Part shown: positions 1 to 9,744 of the stretch, piece by piece
Layout: every line of letters starts with the position of its first letter
Numbering within the stretch: position 1 is the first letter of the stretch
Assembly (NCBI GenBank): GCA_964352855.1
Contig: CAYGTR010000016.1
Location: forward strand, 1 to 64,000
Direction: 5' to 3'
DNA from: Litorimonas sp964352855
GTDB lineage: Bacteria; Pseudomonadota; Alphaproteobacteria; Caulobacterales; Maricaulaceae
Length of the DNA stretch: 64,000 nt
Translations under genes and position numbers: made by a program
Notes under the pieces: model-generated
Told to the model about the DNA's origin: nothing
The model's database searches: none
Seen by the model: only the letters and a program-made list of their open reading frames with translations

Positions 1-1
1 C

Positions 2-803
2 GGCTTTGTCACGTTAATGTCAGTTTTCAGACATTCCGCTAAGACTTAGCGATGAAAACGTCAATTTATACCCGGCACCGCTTCCATCCAGACATCATCA
101 AACGGGCTGTTTGGCTCTATTTCCGATTTAATCTGAGCTTTCGCGATGTCGAGGAACTTCTGATTGAGTGTGGTATAGATGTTTCTTATGAAACCATTCG
201 CAGATGGGTTGATAAGTTTGGGTCAACTTATGCAAAGCGCATAAAGTCTCAATCCGAACGCCCCTCTCCTATTTGGCATCTAGACGAGGTCTATACACAA
301 ATTAATGGCAAAATGGTTTACCTCTGGCGAGCCGTCGATGACGAAGGAACCGTTTTAGATGTCGTCGTCCAGCACCGACGGAATACCAAAGCCGCCCTGC
401 GCTTGCTGCGAAAACTCCTGAAAAACCAAGGCGTAAAACCTACAAAGATTGTGACAGATAAGCTTGGATCTTACGGTGCAGCGCTCAAGCTTCTAGGCCT
501 AAAACATCTTCAAGACGTGGGAGGCAGAAAGAACAATCGTGCCGAATGCTGTCACGTTCCAATTCGGCGCAGAGAGCGGAAATCACAAAAGTTTCGATCG
601 ATAAAAAACACTCAGAAAATGCTCTCAGCCCACGGCCAGATTTATAATCTCTTCAATCATCGGCGCCACCTCATCTCAAGAAACACACTTCGGAAATTTA
701 GAACTCAATCACAAAACGAATGGAACATCGTAACGGCAGCGGCTTGTGCTTAAATCGTCATTTAGCAAGAAATTGCGACCACTTCAGTTAACGTGACAAA
801 GCC
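2..803 (+). mobile_element. IS6-family insertion sequence, intact copy
   Basis: The ends are a perfect 16-bp inverted repeat: GGCTTTGTCACGTTAA at 2-17 and its complement at 788-803, giving an 802-bp element with one transposase gene. This size and single-ORF layout are typical of the IS6/IS26 group. The right end lies 13 bp beyond the stop codon of the minus-strand lipoprotein gene, so the element may have displaced the terminator of that operon. The left flank is outside the window, so a target duplication cannot be tested. A second copy of identical length and orientation lies at 38117-38918. Confidence 0.93.
52..753 (+). CDS. IS6-family DDE transposase
   Basis: This 233-residue protein has the IS6 transposase plan: an N-terminal helix-turn-helix (about residues 25-60, with SYETIRRWVDKFG) and a DDE catalytic core. 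Likely catalytic residues are D78 in WHLDEVY, D136 in VTDKLGSY and E165 in NNRAECCH, followed by the basic RRRERKSQ stretch typical of the family. Length and reading frame are intact, so this copy could be active. It fills the element between the inverted repeats. Its amino acid sequence differs at roughly one position in six from the second copy at 38167, so the two are not recent duplicates. Confidence 0.93.
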   Translation: MKTSIYTRHRFHPDIIKRAVWLYFRFNLSFRDVEELLIECGIDVSYETIRRWVDKFGSTYAKRIKSQSERPSPIWHLDEVYTQINGKMVYLWRAVDDEGTVLDVVVQHRRNTKAALRLLRKLLKNQGVKPTKIVTDKLGSYGAALKLLGLKHLQDVGGRKNNRAECCHVPIRRRERKSQKFRSIKNTQKMLSAHGQIYNLFNHRRHLISRNTLRKFRTQSQNEWNIVTAAACA

Positions 804-816
804 ATCCAAACACTGT

Positions 817-1848
817 CTAAGGAACCATCCTGCTTAGAAGATTACTTTGCAACATCTTAGCGACTGACGTCGGGTCCTTGACTGAATCCGACACTATCAC
901 ATACACAAGACCTTCAGGGCGAGGCGTGACGATGTGGATATACATTCCAAACTCTGAATCAGATTGCCTTAAATAATGAGTTTCGCCGTTTTCGGCGTAC
1001 GGCTTGTAGCTGTCATACTCGTATTCAGCTTTTTGTCCCGGTTTGGGTTTGTATATATTCAAAGATGCCGTCCGTTGACCTGAAATACCATCTTCGTATA
1101 TTTTCCAGCTGCAGGTATGCATAGTCCCTGCGCCGGGCGCAATCGTTCCTGAATCGCCAACGCCGAAAACAGTCATAAGATCCTTCTCCGTCCATGTTTC
1201 ACAGGGTTTGAATCGTTCTGTCGCGTGTCGGCGTTGATGTTCAATTATAGGAGCCGTGCGCATGCGCGCGGCAATTTCATCAGCTGCGGGACGCATGATG
1301 TCAGCGTTAGTTTTGAAACCTGTGTACCGCATAAAGACGAGTTTTCCGTCTTTTTCAAAACTGTAGGCAAAAGGAATGGGTTTATCCCAAGCGGTGTCAT
1401 TTAACACGAGCGCATTTATTCCTGGACCGTCCTGCAGCTGACTTACTGTATCAACGCCAATATTATATTTGCGCTCGGAAATAGGTTGCGCAGCCAAGAG
1501 GTCTTCGATAGTCACCTCAATCGCAAATCCAGCATTATATGCCCACCTGCACTCGATGTTAGAGACCTCCCGGCGGGTGATTTCAAAACTCGTGCGAACG
1601 CTGGCTTTGATGACTTCGTCAGACACAAACGGGCAAGGGCCGACTTCCATCATGACAGACGTTTCACCCGTTGCATCGGCGAAGGAGATGGGGGTGCTGG
1701 TGAGCGCAGACGTCCCGGATTTTGAGGTAGCCCGGGATGATGCAGGTATATCGCCGCCATCAACGCCAATTGTGGTTTGAGTATTTGACTTCTCTGGCCC
1801 GCAAGCCCCTAATACTAGGGCTACTGTAAAGCATAAAGGTTTTAGCAT
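817..1848 (-). CDS. Exported lipoprotein of unknown function, last gene of the YYxP operon
   Basis: I do not recognise this 343-residue protein. Its N-terminus is a short lipoprotein signal: MLKPL, a hydrophobic run and the lipobox LGAC with Cys16 as the lipidated residue, so it should be anchored in the cell envelope. The body is a mature domain with scattered cysteines (GPCPFV, NIECRWAY, KPCETW, HTCSWKIY) that may form disulfides, and the repeated C-x-W spacing suggests two related halves. The start at 1848 is preferred because AAGGAA precedes it with good spacing. A GTG at 1869 overlaps the upstream stop by one base and is the alternative. It is the distal gene of a tightly packed eight-gene run, and the IS6 element begins just past its end. 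Confidence 0.8.
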   Translation of the reverse strand: MLKPLCFTVALVLGACGPEKSNTQTTIGVDGGDIPASSRATSKSGTSALTSTPISFADATGETSVMMEVGPCPFVSDEVIKASVRTSFEITRREVSNIECRWAYNAGFAIEVTIEDLLAAQPISERKYNIGVDTVSQLQDGPGINALVLNDTAWDKPIPFAYSFEKDGKLVFMRYTGFKTNADIMRPAADEIAARMRTAPIIEHQRRHATERFKPCETWTEKDLMTVFGVGDSGTIAPGAGTMHTCSWKIYEDGISGQRTASLNIYKPKPGQKAEYEYDSYKPYAENGETHYLRQSDSEFGMYIHIVTPRPEGLVYVIVSDSVKDPTSVAKMLQSNLLSRMVP

Positions 1849-1868
1849 CTTTTGTTTCCTTAAGTTCA

Positions 1869-3320
1869 CTATCTGCGTCTTCGGTTACTACAGCTACTCG
1901 CGTTCAGGACCCCAAAGGTGCAAGGCCACCGATTATATAGAGATACCAGCGTGCGCTCTCGGGCCCTATACTCTATTGAACTATCCGGAGCGTCCGGCGC
2001 CAAAATTGTCTCCATAACATCAAACATTTCTTTTAGCTTTCGGGCTTTGACTTGGCTGCCAAGATATTCAGATGTCATCGGAATCCCGTGTTTCTGCATT
2101 TCACAGGCCGTCCGCGGACCAATATCGGTGCTCCCAACTTCAACGCCGTCAAGAACATGTCTGCCGGGCCTCTCTCGAAAATAGCGATTAGTTAAATACA
2201 CCAGACGTTTTTCCTGAGTATAAACATTGGCAGCATGGCGAAGTTTTGTATTTATTGCGGAATTAGCTCCGCCTGGGCCACCTACCATTAAGTTGACGTG
2301 ATCGAGCGCATTCGTTTCTTCAAGATTATTATTTAGACTGCGCTGGAAGGATAAAAAATCCCCCAGATCCATATCCTCATCGAGATTTGTAAGATCATCG
2401 ATGACACCTTGATTAAGGTCACCTAACGAATCGTTGATGAGGTTTTCAACAAAACTTCTTGTTGGATTTCCACTTGGGCCCAAAATTCCACTTACGACGG
2501 GACTCATGTATTCAGTCAGCGCTGATGCCGCATGATCTGAAACGAGACCAACAGTTAGGGATACCGCCATATCAATCATGGCTTCTTGATCCTCAATTCT
2601 ATCCTGCTCGCGACGAACGTGCTCCGCAAAATTGTCAGTGATTGCGCTCCTATTCACCAACCTCACATGATTAAACGTTCCGGCTAAGGTTGTTTTCAAT
2701 TTTTCTTCGCCTGCATTTCGCTGCAAACCAAATTCATTTTCTGTGAGACCCGTGTTGACGTTTGGCACATCGGCGAAACGCGGGTCACATGGCGTATTCT
2801 CTGATTGAATTTGCATGGGATCTAAGCATCTATTTTGCTGCGCTATTTCCGCTCGTCGTCCAACTAATTGTATAGCTTCATTGTTTACTACACTCTCTGA
2901 CTCTGGGGAATCGCCGAAATAATATATCCATTGATTCTGAATTAAATTTACGCATCCGCAAACCCGCTCCGGGACTCCAAGTGGCTCGCGCATCAGCGCA
3001 TCCTCACGTTGCCGTGGCGAATAGTCTCCCGCAATCGGCGACCTTTGATCTTGGCCCACGCGGCGAGTGCCTGCAAACGTTAGAGTTAAAGCGTCAGCAT
3101 TTCTCCATCGATTAAATTCAGAATAAAGCTGCGCCGGCGAAACATAGACATTTCGTTCTCTGTTGCTCAAGTCTCTGAGTTGCTCATCTGTTTCCAAGGG
3201 GCCTTCGTACCGACAATTATATAGGTCTAGGCCTTGCCGTGTTGTATTCCACTCCGCTTTTGCTTCGGCGGTTATGCAAACGAGCAAGCTGGAGAGTATA
3301 AATAAGGTAGAATAACGCAT
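1869..3320 (-). CDS. Exported protein of unknown function in the YYxP operon
   Basis: This is a 483-residue protein with a clear Sec signal (MRYSTLFILSSLLVCITA, cleavage near AKA-E at residue 22). The mature part is rich in polar residues. It has cysteines at C36, C121 and C123 (CGCVN) and a CTFGVLNASSC end followed by NRRRR. A moderately hydrophobic glycine-rich stretch sits in the middle. The YYxP motif region shared by six upstream neighbours is not evident, so it is probably a partner rather than a paralogue. Its ATG overlaps the preceding stop by one base (TGATG), implying translational coupling. No known family is recognised. Confidence 0.82.
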   Translation of the reverse strand: MRYSTLFILSSLLVCITAEAKAEWNTTRQGLDLYNCRYEGPLETDEQLRDLSNRERNVYVSPAQLYSEFNRWRNADALTLTFAGTRRVGQDQRSPIAGDYSPRQREDALMREPLGVPERVCGCVNLIQNQWIYYFGDSPESESVVNNEAIQLVGRRAEIAQQNRCLDPMQIQSENTPCDPRFADVPNVNTGLTENEFGLQRNAGEEKLKTTLAGTFNHVRLVNRSAITDNFAEHVRREQDRIEDQEAMIDMAVSLTVGLVSDHAASALTEYMSPVVSGILGPSGNPTRSFVENLINDSLGDLNQGVIDDLTNLDEDMDLGDFLSFQRSLNNNLEETNALDHVNLMVGGPGGANSAINTKLRHAANVYTQEKRLVYLTNRYFRERPGRHVLDGVEVGSTDIGPRTACEMQKHGIPMTSEYLGSQVKARKLKEMFDVMETILAPDAPDSSIEYRARERTLVSLYNRWPCTFGVLNASSCSNRRRR

Positions 3321-6136
3321 CAGCCCAAATCCGACAGAATTAAAAAGGTATCGCTCGTCGAGACTCTTGGTAATCGTGCTGCGGGTTGTCCGCGGCGGGT
3401 AAAGATTTTTTCAATCTCATAATCGAAGCTATCTCGCGGCGTAATGACGGTCGCCGTTGTTGAATATGATCCTTCTTGTTCGCTGGGTTGCAATTGCACC
3501 TCTTGTACCTCGGTGCGGCCCCCGTAAGTAGAATAAAGTCGTACGGTAGCGGCGGCTACATTCTCGCGGTCTACAAAATCCGGATCGAGGGATATGGTAA
3601 CAGTGCGAAGTTTTACTGGCGGCGCGAGCGGAATTTGTGCCGACTCTCTATCCTGCCAGTCGCCTTCAATCTCTACGCCGCCTTTTAATGTCCAGTCGAC
3701 CTTGTACTGGTATTGATTAAATTGATCGGCATCTCTATCGCCATCTGCCAAATAAGTAAGACGTAAATCTTCCGGATTACCTTCAATGCGGCCACGGGTA
3801 ACGACAATATCATCTGTCTTAACTTGGCGTCCCGAGATTTCAGGCTCTTTTCGAATATACACGCCTGCGGTAGACACGACGGAGTCAAAATCAGCGGCAG
3901 ATAATTCACTGGTATCAACGAGTATATCCCGTTGACCGAATGCCAAGCGGTCTAGCGCGCGCGTGGCGAAAACACGCTCGTTGTTTAGATACCGTGTTAA
4001 GTCAGGGACGTCCGCCGCAAAACTCGTATCAAATTCCTCAGCAACAGATTTATTCATATTCATGATAAAATTGATTTCTTTGATGCTTGTCTTAATTCTG
4101 TAACGGGTTGCCAGTGATATGGCGAAAGACGTGTCTCCGGCATCATCGGACGGACGGCATTCGGCGGGTATTTGGGGTGTTGATGATGTTGAAGGCTTCG
4201 CTGGAGTGGTTCCGCCCTGACTTGGTGGATTTGTGGACGGGATTCCCACTATCGGAGACCCGTCGGACAAGGCTTCGCCAGTTGGCACAAGTTGGGCATC
4301 ACGCTGCGCCACTAACTCATCCAACCTCAGTTTTGATGCGTCACGTTCCCGGCGTTTCATCTCGATTTTCTGGCGGAGTTCTTCTTGATTATCTGCCGTT
4401 GAGTTAGAGTTCGAGGTCATACCTAATGACTGGGGAATCTGCTCAATTTCAGTCCTCAAACGGGAGATAACCGCATCTACCATAGGGATCTGGCTATCCG
4501 CGTGATTCGTAATAAGCCGGTATTTATCTCTGAGTTGATCGGTTGTAATGACTCCCGATTCCCATTCAGATCGGCTGAGGTTTCTAAATTGGATTTCTAG
4601 TGATATGGCATTCAGAATAAGGTCTGAAAAGATAATGTATTGCTCAAGACCGGGTATATCTTCTTCTGAAAATTCTGTTTCGCTCCCTGATTGCACGCGT
4701 TCTAATTTCGCGCGAAGTCCATTCATAACTAGGGTGGTTCTATCTCGACCAACTGTCATTTCGTCTAACGCTTCAATTGTTTCAAGATAGGTGGGTGTTA
4801 AAAATCTTGCAGTCGCAAGCATATAATAATGATCTCTTAACCGTTCGTATTCTTCCTTTTGGGTTTCATGTGCTGTCAGACGACCCTGTAAGCGTTCTAA
4901 ATCGGACCCGTTCTCTGGCTCAGTATTAGAGGCAGGTGTTAGACTTCCAGAAGATTGACTTTCCAATAATCTCAACTCTTCAACATCCTGCTCCCATTCT
5001 GCAAGGGCTGAGGCTACTCGGGATTGTATATCCGCATTCGAGCTTGCACTCCCCGCCGGACTGGACGTTTCAATTGATGACGACGCAGATCCTGGTCTTG
5101 AACCGCCTGACGGAGTCGATGCGGGCCGCTGCATGGCTGTCGCAGCTTTACACGCCTCGCGCCGCTGCGCGTCTTGCCGTTCTCTGGCGGAGTCTCTTTC
5201 GCTAACAGCTGTCTTATAATTTTTAGATGCGCGTTCGCTTAGATCATTACCCACTTCAGGCATGACTGTGCTGGGATCGGCTTCCTCGAACATTTGCTTG
5301 AGGATAATATCGTAAGCCGCATCAATGGCGTTGGCCTGGTTTTCATCTTCGCCAATATAGGTAATCTTGATAGCCCCATCTCGCCGCAACTTATCAAACT
5401 CTTTCTTGATATCCGCGCCCAGCATGATGCCCATTTGCGGATTCGAGATGCCGGCTTGCACAGCCGCCTCAAAAGACGTCGCGTTGTAAATCGATTTGAA
5501 ATCTGCTTCGATTGTGGCTTGAATAGGCGCGCGGTAGGCCTTGTATGACATATCAAGCTCAACCGTAAATGACGGCGTTCCTGTTTGAAAAGTGGTCCAA
5601 AGCTGGTTGGCCCCCCGTTGGTTTAGTAGCGCTGTGACGAATAATCTATCGCCCTCTAAGGTCGGCGCGCTGCCTTCCCCAATGATGACCGGGGCGTTGC
5701 CTTCAACAGCCGTTAGAAGTCGGTAGCTTCCGTCCTCAAACACCACAGGACCGCGCAAAACAGCGTTCGGATTTGCATCTTTAACGGCGTCCGCAAGGCG
5801 CTCGCGCTCGTTCTCAGAAATGCCGAGCTGAAAATAAGCGCTCACAATGCCGCCCTCATCGGTCGCTTCGGCATCTTTCTCATTAAACCGAACAAAACTG
5901 ATCCGCGGCAACCCGCGATCCTGCGGGATCGTCGCCCGTGTGGGAATATAGTAATACACATTTGGATCGCGGACCGATGGGAAGGCGGCTATTTGGCGTT
6001 CGCCTTGTCCGACAGCAGCGCTTAACGCGAAGTCACGAACGATTTCCTGGGCGCTGGCCACGGATCCAAACAAAACTGAAGCCACGCCGAAAGCTGCTAC
6101 ACTCATTGCAGCACTATTGAGTAAAAAAGGTCTCAT
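3320..6136 (-). CDS. Large exported YYxP-family protein with coiled-coil insertion
   Basis: This 938-residue protein has a Sec signal ending near SVASA-Q (residue 30). Residues about 50-290 match the shared N-terminal region of the family: YYYIP (61-65), then GGIVSAYFQLGI, AVLRGPVVF, GSAPTLEGDRLFVTALL and a VELDMSYKAYRAP segment. Residues about 300-680 are an insertion of Glu/Arg/Gln-rich predicted coiled coil broken by Ser/Pro/Gly-rich linkers, absent from the shorter paralogues. The C-terminal 250 residues carry the shared YQYKVDWTLKGG and APPVKLRTVTISLDP segments and look all-beta. It is the longest member of the operon and overlaps the upstream gene by four bases (ATGA). Envelope location is inferred; function is unknown. 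Confidence 0.85.
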   Translation of the reverse strand: MRPFLLNSAAMSVAAFGVASVLFGSVASAQEIVRDFALSAAVGQGERQIAAFPSVRDPNVYYYIPTRATIPQDRGLPRISFVRFNEKDAEATDEGGIVSAYFQLGISENERERLADAVKDANPNAVLRGPVVFEDGSYRLLTAVEGNAPVIIGEGSAPTLEGDRLFVTALLNQRGANQLWTTFQTGTPSFTVELDMSYKAYRAPIQATIEADFKSIYNATSFEAAVQAGISNPQMGIMLGADIKKEFDKLRRDGAIKITYIGEDENQANAIDAAYDIILKQMFEEADPSTVMPEVGNDLSERASKNYKTAVSERDSARERQDAQRREACKAATAMQRPASTPSGGSRPGSASSSIETSSPAGSASSNADIQSRVASALAEWEQDVEELRLLESQSSGSLTPASNTEPENGSDLERLQGRLTAHETQKEEYERLRDHYYMLATARFLTPTYLETIEALDEMTVGRDRTTLVMNGLRAKLERVQSGSETEFSEEDIPGLEQYIIFSDLILNAISLEIQFRNLSRSEWESGVITTDQLRDKYRLITNHADSQIPMVDAVISRLRTEIEQIPQSLGMTSNSNSTADNQEELRQKIEMKRRERDASKLRLDELVAQRDAQLVPTGEALSDGSPIVGIPSTNPPSQGGTTPAKPSTSSTPQIPAECRPSDDAGDTSFAISLATRYRIKTSIKEINFIMNMNKSVAEEFDTSFAADVPDLTRYLNNERVFATRALDRLAFGQRDILVDTSELSAADFDSVVSTAGVYIRKEPEISGRQVKTDDIVVTRGRIEGNPEDLRLTYLADGDRDADQFNQYQYKVDWTLKGGVEIEGDWQDRESAQIPLAPPVKLRTVTISLDPDFVDRENVAAATVRLYSTYGGRTEVQEVQLQPSEQEGSYSTTATVITPRDSFDYEIEKIFTRRGQPAARLPRVSTSDTFLILSDLG

Positions 6137-8001
6137 CGCGCTCCTCCGAAATCACGTAGGAGATCGTTCAGCGCTTTATCTGCAGCGCCTTCTACTTTCT
6201 CTTTAGCCCGATCAATAAAATCAGGATCCTCCTCGCCGAGTTGATCTGGCACGACGCCGTAAATGGAGAGGCGGTCTCGGCGCACGCGCGCTTCTTCCCA
6301 GTCGGTCGCCAGAATGCCATGGACGGGATGTGCGAAAAGCATGCGGTAGGCCAAAGTCTCAGCGCCTGGATCTACATAAACCATTTTCGATGACTCATCC
6401 GCACCGGAAGATTTTACTTTTAATGTCGAGATGTGGTCGCGGCCAAGATAGGGATGCAGGATCTCAACTTCTGCATAGTTCAGGCGGCTGGCACCCATTT
6501 GACCTTGGTCCACCTGAAACTCGACGGGTATTGCTCTCAGGGGTGGTTGAAGATCTATAACGCCGCCTTCGGCTTCAATAATTCCGGACTTAACTGGCGA
6601 GGCGTTTCGAAAATACCACTCGACTTCATATTGGTAGCTGTTGGCGTTGTCGCTGCGGTCTGTGCCACGTTTGTGAATAAATTTATGACTGGTTTCACCG
6701 TTCGGTTGAAAGGCGTAATTGTCAGTATAATCGATTCCGGAGGGATTGGGCTTACGGAAGATTACATTTACCCGGTCTAGGCCCTTACCCAGCATTTCGA
6801 TGCCAGTGCTAGATAGACCCGCGATGACGGGGAAGCTTTGGAACTCTGACGTAGATAGGTCTATACTTTCAACCAGAACTCCGGGTTGATCACCTAGCTG
6901 TTCAATCCAGGCATTGATGTCGCCAGTAACCGTATGTGGTCGGCGCAATAATTGCTTGCGCTTTATCGTAAAAGTTTCACTGCCGCTCTCGGTGTTTACG
7001 CTGCGCCGCGAGGTATCAACTATATAACTCCGTCCCTCGCGATTGGACGTCTCACTCTCGCCCTCTGCGCCGCCTTCAGGTTCAATGATATTATTGGGTT
7101 CTTCCTCTGCGCGTTGTGCGACTTTATTGGCAATGTATTCGCCCAGTGTGGCTTCAATCCTGTCAATCGCCTCTTGTGATACATTTTCACCGGTTGTGCA
7201 GTCCTGAACAGTGTTCATGGAACTTAAAGCGCGGCGTGTTGCATCTGAAACTTCTGAATATGAGTATCGGCGTTTTCTATCGACTATGTGCGCTGACGTA
7301 CTGTAGCGTGAAGAAGCACTCTCAAATTCTCGCTCAAAGTCGCTCCATCGAATGGAAAAAGTGCAATCAATAGCCGGCGCTTGAACGTGATACAGGTATT
7401 CCAAAGTCATCAAAACGCCGCCGACATTGGCTTCCTCTAGACCGGCCTTTATCAGGCTTGCACCCTGCGGCGAAAGATTGGCCCCTATCGCGACTTTGCC
7501 GCCCGGCTGAGTAGGCGCACGGCCTGACCATGCAAATCTATTTACGTCCTCAACACTGACCTGGAGACTAACAGAGGGCGAGTCTGTATCGGTCGCGAGC
7601 GGAACGGCGCCTTCAAGCTTTGCGCCTGGCTTCTTGCGTTCTAGTAAAGTCGCTAGTTCATTGCGTTGTTCTTGGGTCATCCCCCATGTCACGAAGGCCG
7701 ATAAAGCCCCGCCATCAGTTTGGTTTTCTGTGGTCGATTCAACCCCCTGCGTCAGATATGTCAGCAAGGTCAATAATGGCTTTCCAGTAGGCCCGTTCGC
7801 GACACGCAGATTTGTAGGCAGATAATAATAGGCCAAAGGATCATCGACTTTGGAATAGAGCGTGATCTCCGAGCTATCAGACATGGTGACCGAAATTAGG
7901 CTATCTGCGGCGAGTGTTTGTGCATTTGCAGGAACGGCATAAGCCGCCAGCGACAATGCAGCGAGTATGATCGAAGCGCGTCCTATTTGTTTGTTCCACA
8001 T
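6133..8001 (-). CDS. Exported YYxP-family protein
   Basis: This 622-residue protein has a Sec signal ending near ANAQ (residue 28). The family signature is YYYLP at 58-62, followed by GALSAFVTWGM, AKLEGAVPL and GRAPTQPGGKVAIGANLS, which align block by block with the neighbours. A charged linker (about 300-340) precedes the C-terminal part, where YQYEVEWYFRNA and QPPLRAIPVEFQVD repeat the paralogues' pattern. The gene starts three bases after the preceding stop and its own stop overlaps the next start by four bases. A paralogue in an operon of paralogues suggests a multi-subunit envelope assembly, but that is inference. Confidence 0.85.
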   Translation of the reverse strand: MWNKQIGRASIILAALSLAAYAVPANAQTLAADSLISVTMSDSSEITLYSKVDDPLAYYYLPTNLRVANGPTGKPLLTLLTYLTQGVESTTENQTDGGALSAFVTWGMTQEQRNELATLLERKKPGAKLEGAVPLATDTDSPSVSLQVSVEDVNRFAWSGRAPTQPGGKVAIGANLSPQGASLIKAGLEEANVGGVLMTLEYLYHVQAPAIDCTFSIRWSDFEREFESASSRYSTSAHIVDRKRRYSYSEVSDATRRALSSMNTVQDCTTGENVSQEAIDRIEATLGEYIANKVAQRAEEEPNNIIEPEGGAEGESETSNREGRSYIVDTSRRSVNTESGSETFTIKRKQLLRRPHTVTGDINAWIEQLGDQPGVLVESIDLSTSEFQSFPVIAGLSSTGIEMLGKGLDRVNVIFRKPNPSGIDYTDNYAFQPNGETSHKFIHKRGTDRSDNANSYQYEVEWYFRNASPVKSGIIEAEGGVIDLQPPLRAIPVEFQVDQGQMGASRLNYAEVEILHPYLGRDHISTLKVKSSGADESSKMVYVDPGAETLAYRMLFAHPVHGILATDWEEARVRRDRLSIYGVVPDQLGEEDPDFIDRAKEKVEGAADKALNDLLRDFGGAR

Positions 8002-8004
8002 GAT

Positions 8005-9744
8005 TCAATTCTCCTCTGGTAAAACGGGGGGCGTATCGATGACGGCAAAGCCTGAGCTATCGGCGAAGGACCAGCTTTCGCGACCTTCGCGGCGAACGTG
8101 GGCGACGCTTATGTCGTACTCAGTCGGAGCGTTTGCAGTTATAAGACTAACTTGCATTGCAGGGTTTGACGTCGTTGGTAATTGGATCTGTTGGAATTGG
8201 CGGGTGCCAAGTCGATCATATTCAATAGTGATCAGCACAGCGACAACGCCGTCTTCCGCGAGCGCCGCAAGGTCTCCTAGAAACTGCACGGTACGTTCCC
8301 GGTAAGGAGACGCAACAACGATGGCTCCAGCCGATGAAGTTTGCCAAGGCGAGACAAATGTGGATCCGTCGGAGAAGGCCCAATTAAATCGATACTCGTA
8401 ATCCAGCCAATTCGTGCTTTCATCAGGATTAAGCCGAGGGTAGCTCAGCTTATGCTCCGTGCCAGACAGAAGATCACCGCGGGTCAGCACAAGCTGTTGG
8501 GTGCTGGACGCTTCCGACACTCCGTCAGGGCGTAAATCGACTGTGACAGCGGAAATTAGGTTGCTTAGTTCGCCTCTAAGGCTTGCATCCAAAGTCACGA
8601 CGACATCGCGCTTGCGAAGAGCCGTTTCCGAAAGATCCGCGTATCGAACGATGTCCGGTGACCGGTTAATTGCCTCAGTCAGTAATCCACTATCAAACAC
8701 AATCGGCGAGAAGCGCTCGGCATGGCCTTGTTTGTTCATTGAGATTTTCGTGACGCCGCTTTGACGAATGTCTTTTCGTTTGTATTTTGCTGAGAGTGAA
8801 AAATACTGCCCGAGACCTCCGCCCGCCTGAGATGCAAGATTGGATAATTCTGAAGATCCTCCGCTTGTGGCGGATAGATCGGCGCCTTCCTCCTCAGCCG
8901 GTTCAAACAGAAACCTCAAAACTGTTTCATGCGCCGTTGTCATAAGCGCATCCATTGCGGTGTCGTTACCGCGAATATTCAACTGCACGGCATTTGATTT
9001 AAGGAGGCTCTCTACGGTAACGTCAACTTCAGCACTCACGACGTAAACTTTAACCGAACCCCCAACGTTCAAGGACTTCTGAACTTCATTCCAATTGACG
9101 ATAAGGTCGGCATCATAAGCTTGGTGTAGGCCGTCAAATTGCATTTCGAATATGACGGCCAGATCGGGGGTTTCTGTGTCGAGCGAGAGGTCGAGTAGCG
9201 CCGCTTCATCGGCTTCCAGTTTGGCGGAAATTGCGATACGGCCGCCCTCTAATACAGGGGCCGCGCCGCTTGCAAAGGGCATACTCCCAACATCCGCAAG
9301 TGACGTGATTAGCTGGTAGCGGCCTTGTTTATAGATGATGGGGCCGACAAGTTTTGCTTGGTTATTCTCAGTGACTTCAGGTAGGAAATTTCGTGCCGCG
9401 TTAATGCGGGCAGTTGGTGTCTCGTATTCAAGCTGAAGTGTAAGTAAGGCACCGCCCGCGCCCCGGCTGGTAGAGTTCGCGCGAGTTCCTTCTTGCATAA
9501 CTTCGGGGTCTGCAAAGAAGAGTATCGAAAAAATATCCTGGCCATTCGCACCTTTTGCAATTCGAGCCCGGTCGGGCAGGTAGTAAAACATGTTCGGGTC
9601 AGAGGCGGAAGGGAAACACCATAAGCCACCGGCCCTAACTCCCTTGTCGACCAAGATAGAGTTTGCACTGGCTGGCCCCGTAAGACCCAAGAGGCCTAGG
9701 GTAAATAGAGCCAGAAGACAGGATATGCAGGCGCGCAGACTCAC
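8005..9744 (-). CDS. Exported YYxP-family protein
   Basis: This 579-residue protein starts at a GTG that overlaps the upstream stop (GTGA). The signal peptide ends near GPASA-N (residue 27). Shared blocks are FYYLP (53-57), GGALLTLQLEYE, AKLVGPIIYKQGRYQLIT, GAAPVLEGGRIAISAKL and FEMQFDGLHQAYDADLI. In the C-terminal third, YEYRFNWAFSDG and SPYRERTVQFLGD echo the paralogues. The middle has a short Glu-rich and Gly/Ser-rich linker instead of the coiled coil of the 938-residue protein. No transmembrane helix is seen after the signal, so it is probably soluble in the periplasm or secreted. Function is unknown. Confidence 0.85.
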   Translation of the reverse strand: MSLRACISCLLALFTLGLLGLTGPASANSILVDKGVRAGGLWCFPSASDPNMFYYLPDRARIAKGANGQDIFSILFFADPEVMQEGTRANSTSRGAGGALLTLQLEYETPTARINAARNFLPEVTENNQAKLVGPIIYKQGRYQLITSLADVGSMPFASGAAPVLEGGRIAISAKLEADEAALLDLSLDTETPDLAVIFEMQFDGLHQAYDADLIVNWNEVQKSLNVGGSVKVYVVSAEVDVTVESLLKSNAVQLNIRGNDTAMDALMTTAHETVLRFLFEPAEEEGADLSATSGGSSELSNLASQAGGGLGQYFSLSAKYKRKDIRQSGVTKISMNKQGHAERFSPIVFDSGLLTEAINRSPDIVRYADLSETALRKRDVVVTLDASLRGELSNLISAVTVDLRPDGVSEASSTQQLVLTRGDLLSGTEHKLSYPRLNPDESTNWLDYEYRFNWAFSDGSTFVSPWQTSSAGAIVVASPYRERTVQFLGDLAALAEDGVVAVLITIEYDRLGTRQFQQIQLPTTSNPAMQVSLITANAPTEYDISVAHVRREGRESWSFADSSGFAVIDTPPVLPEEN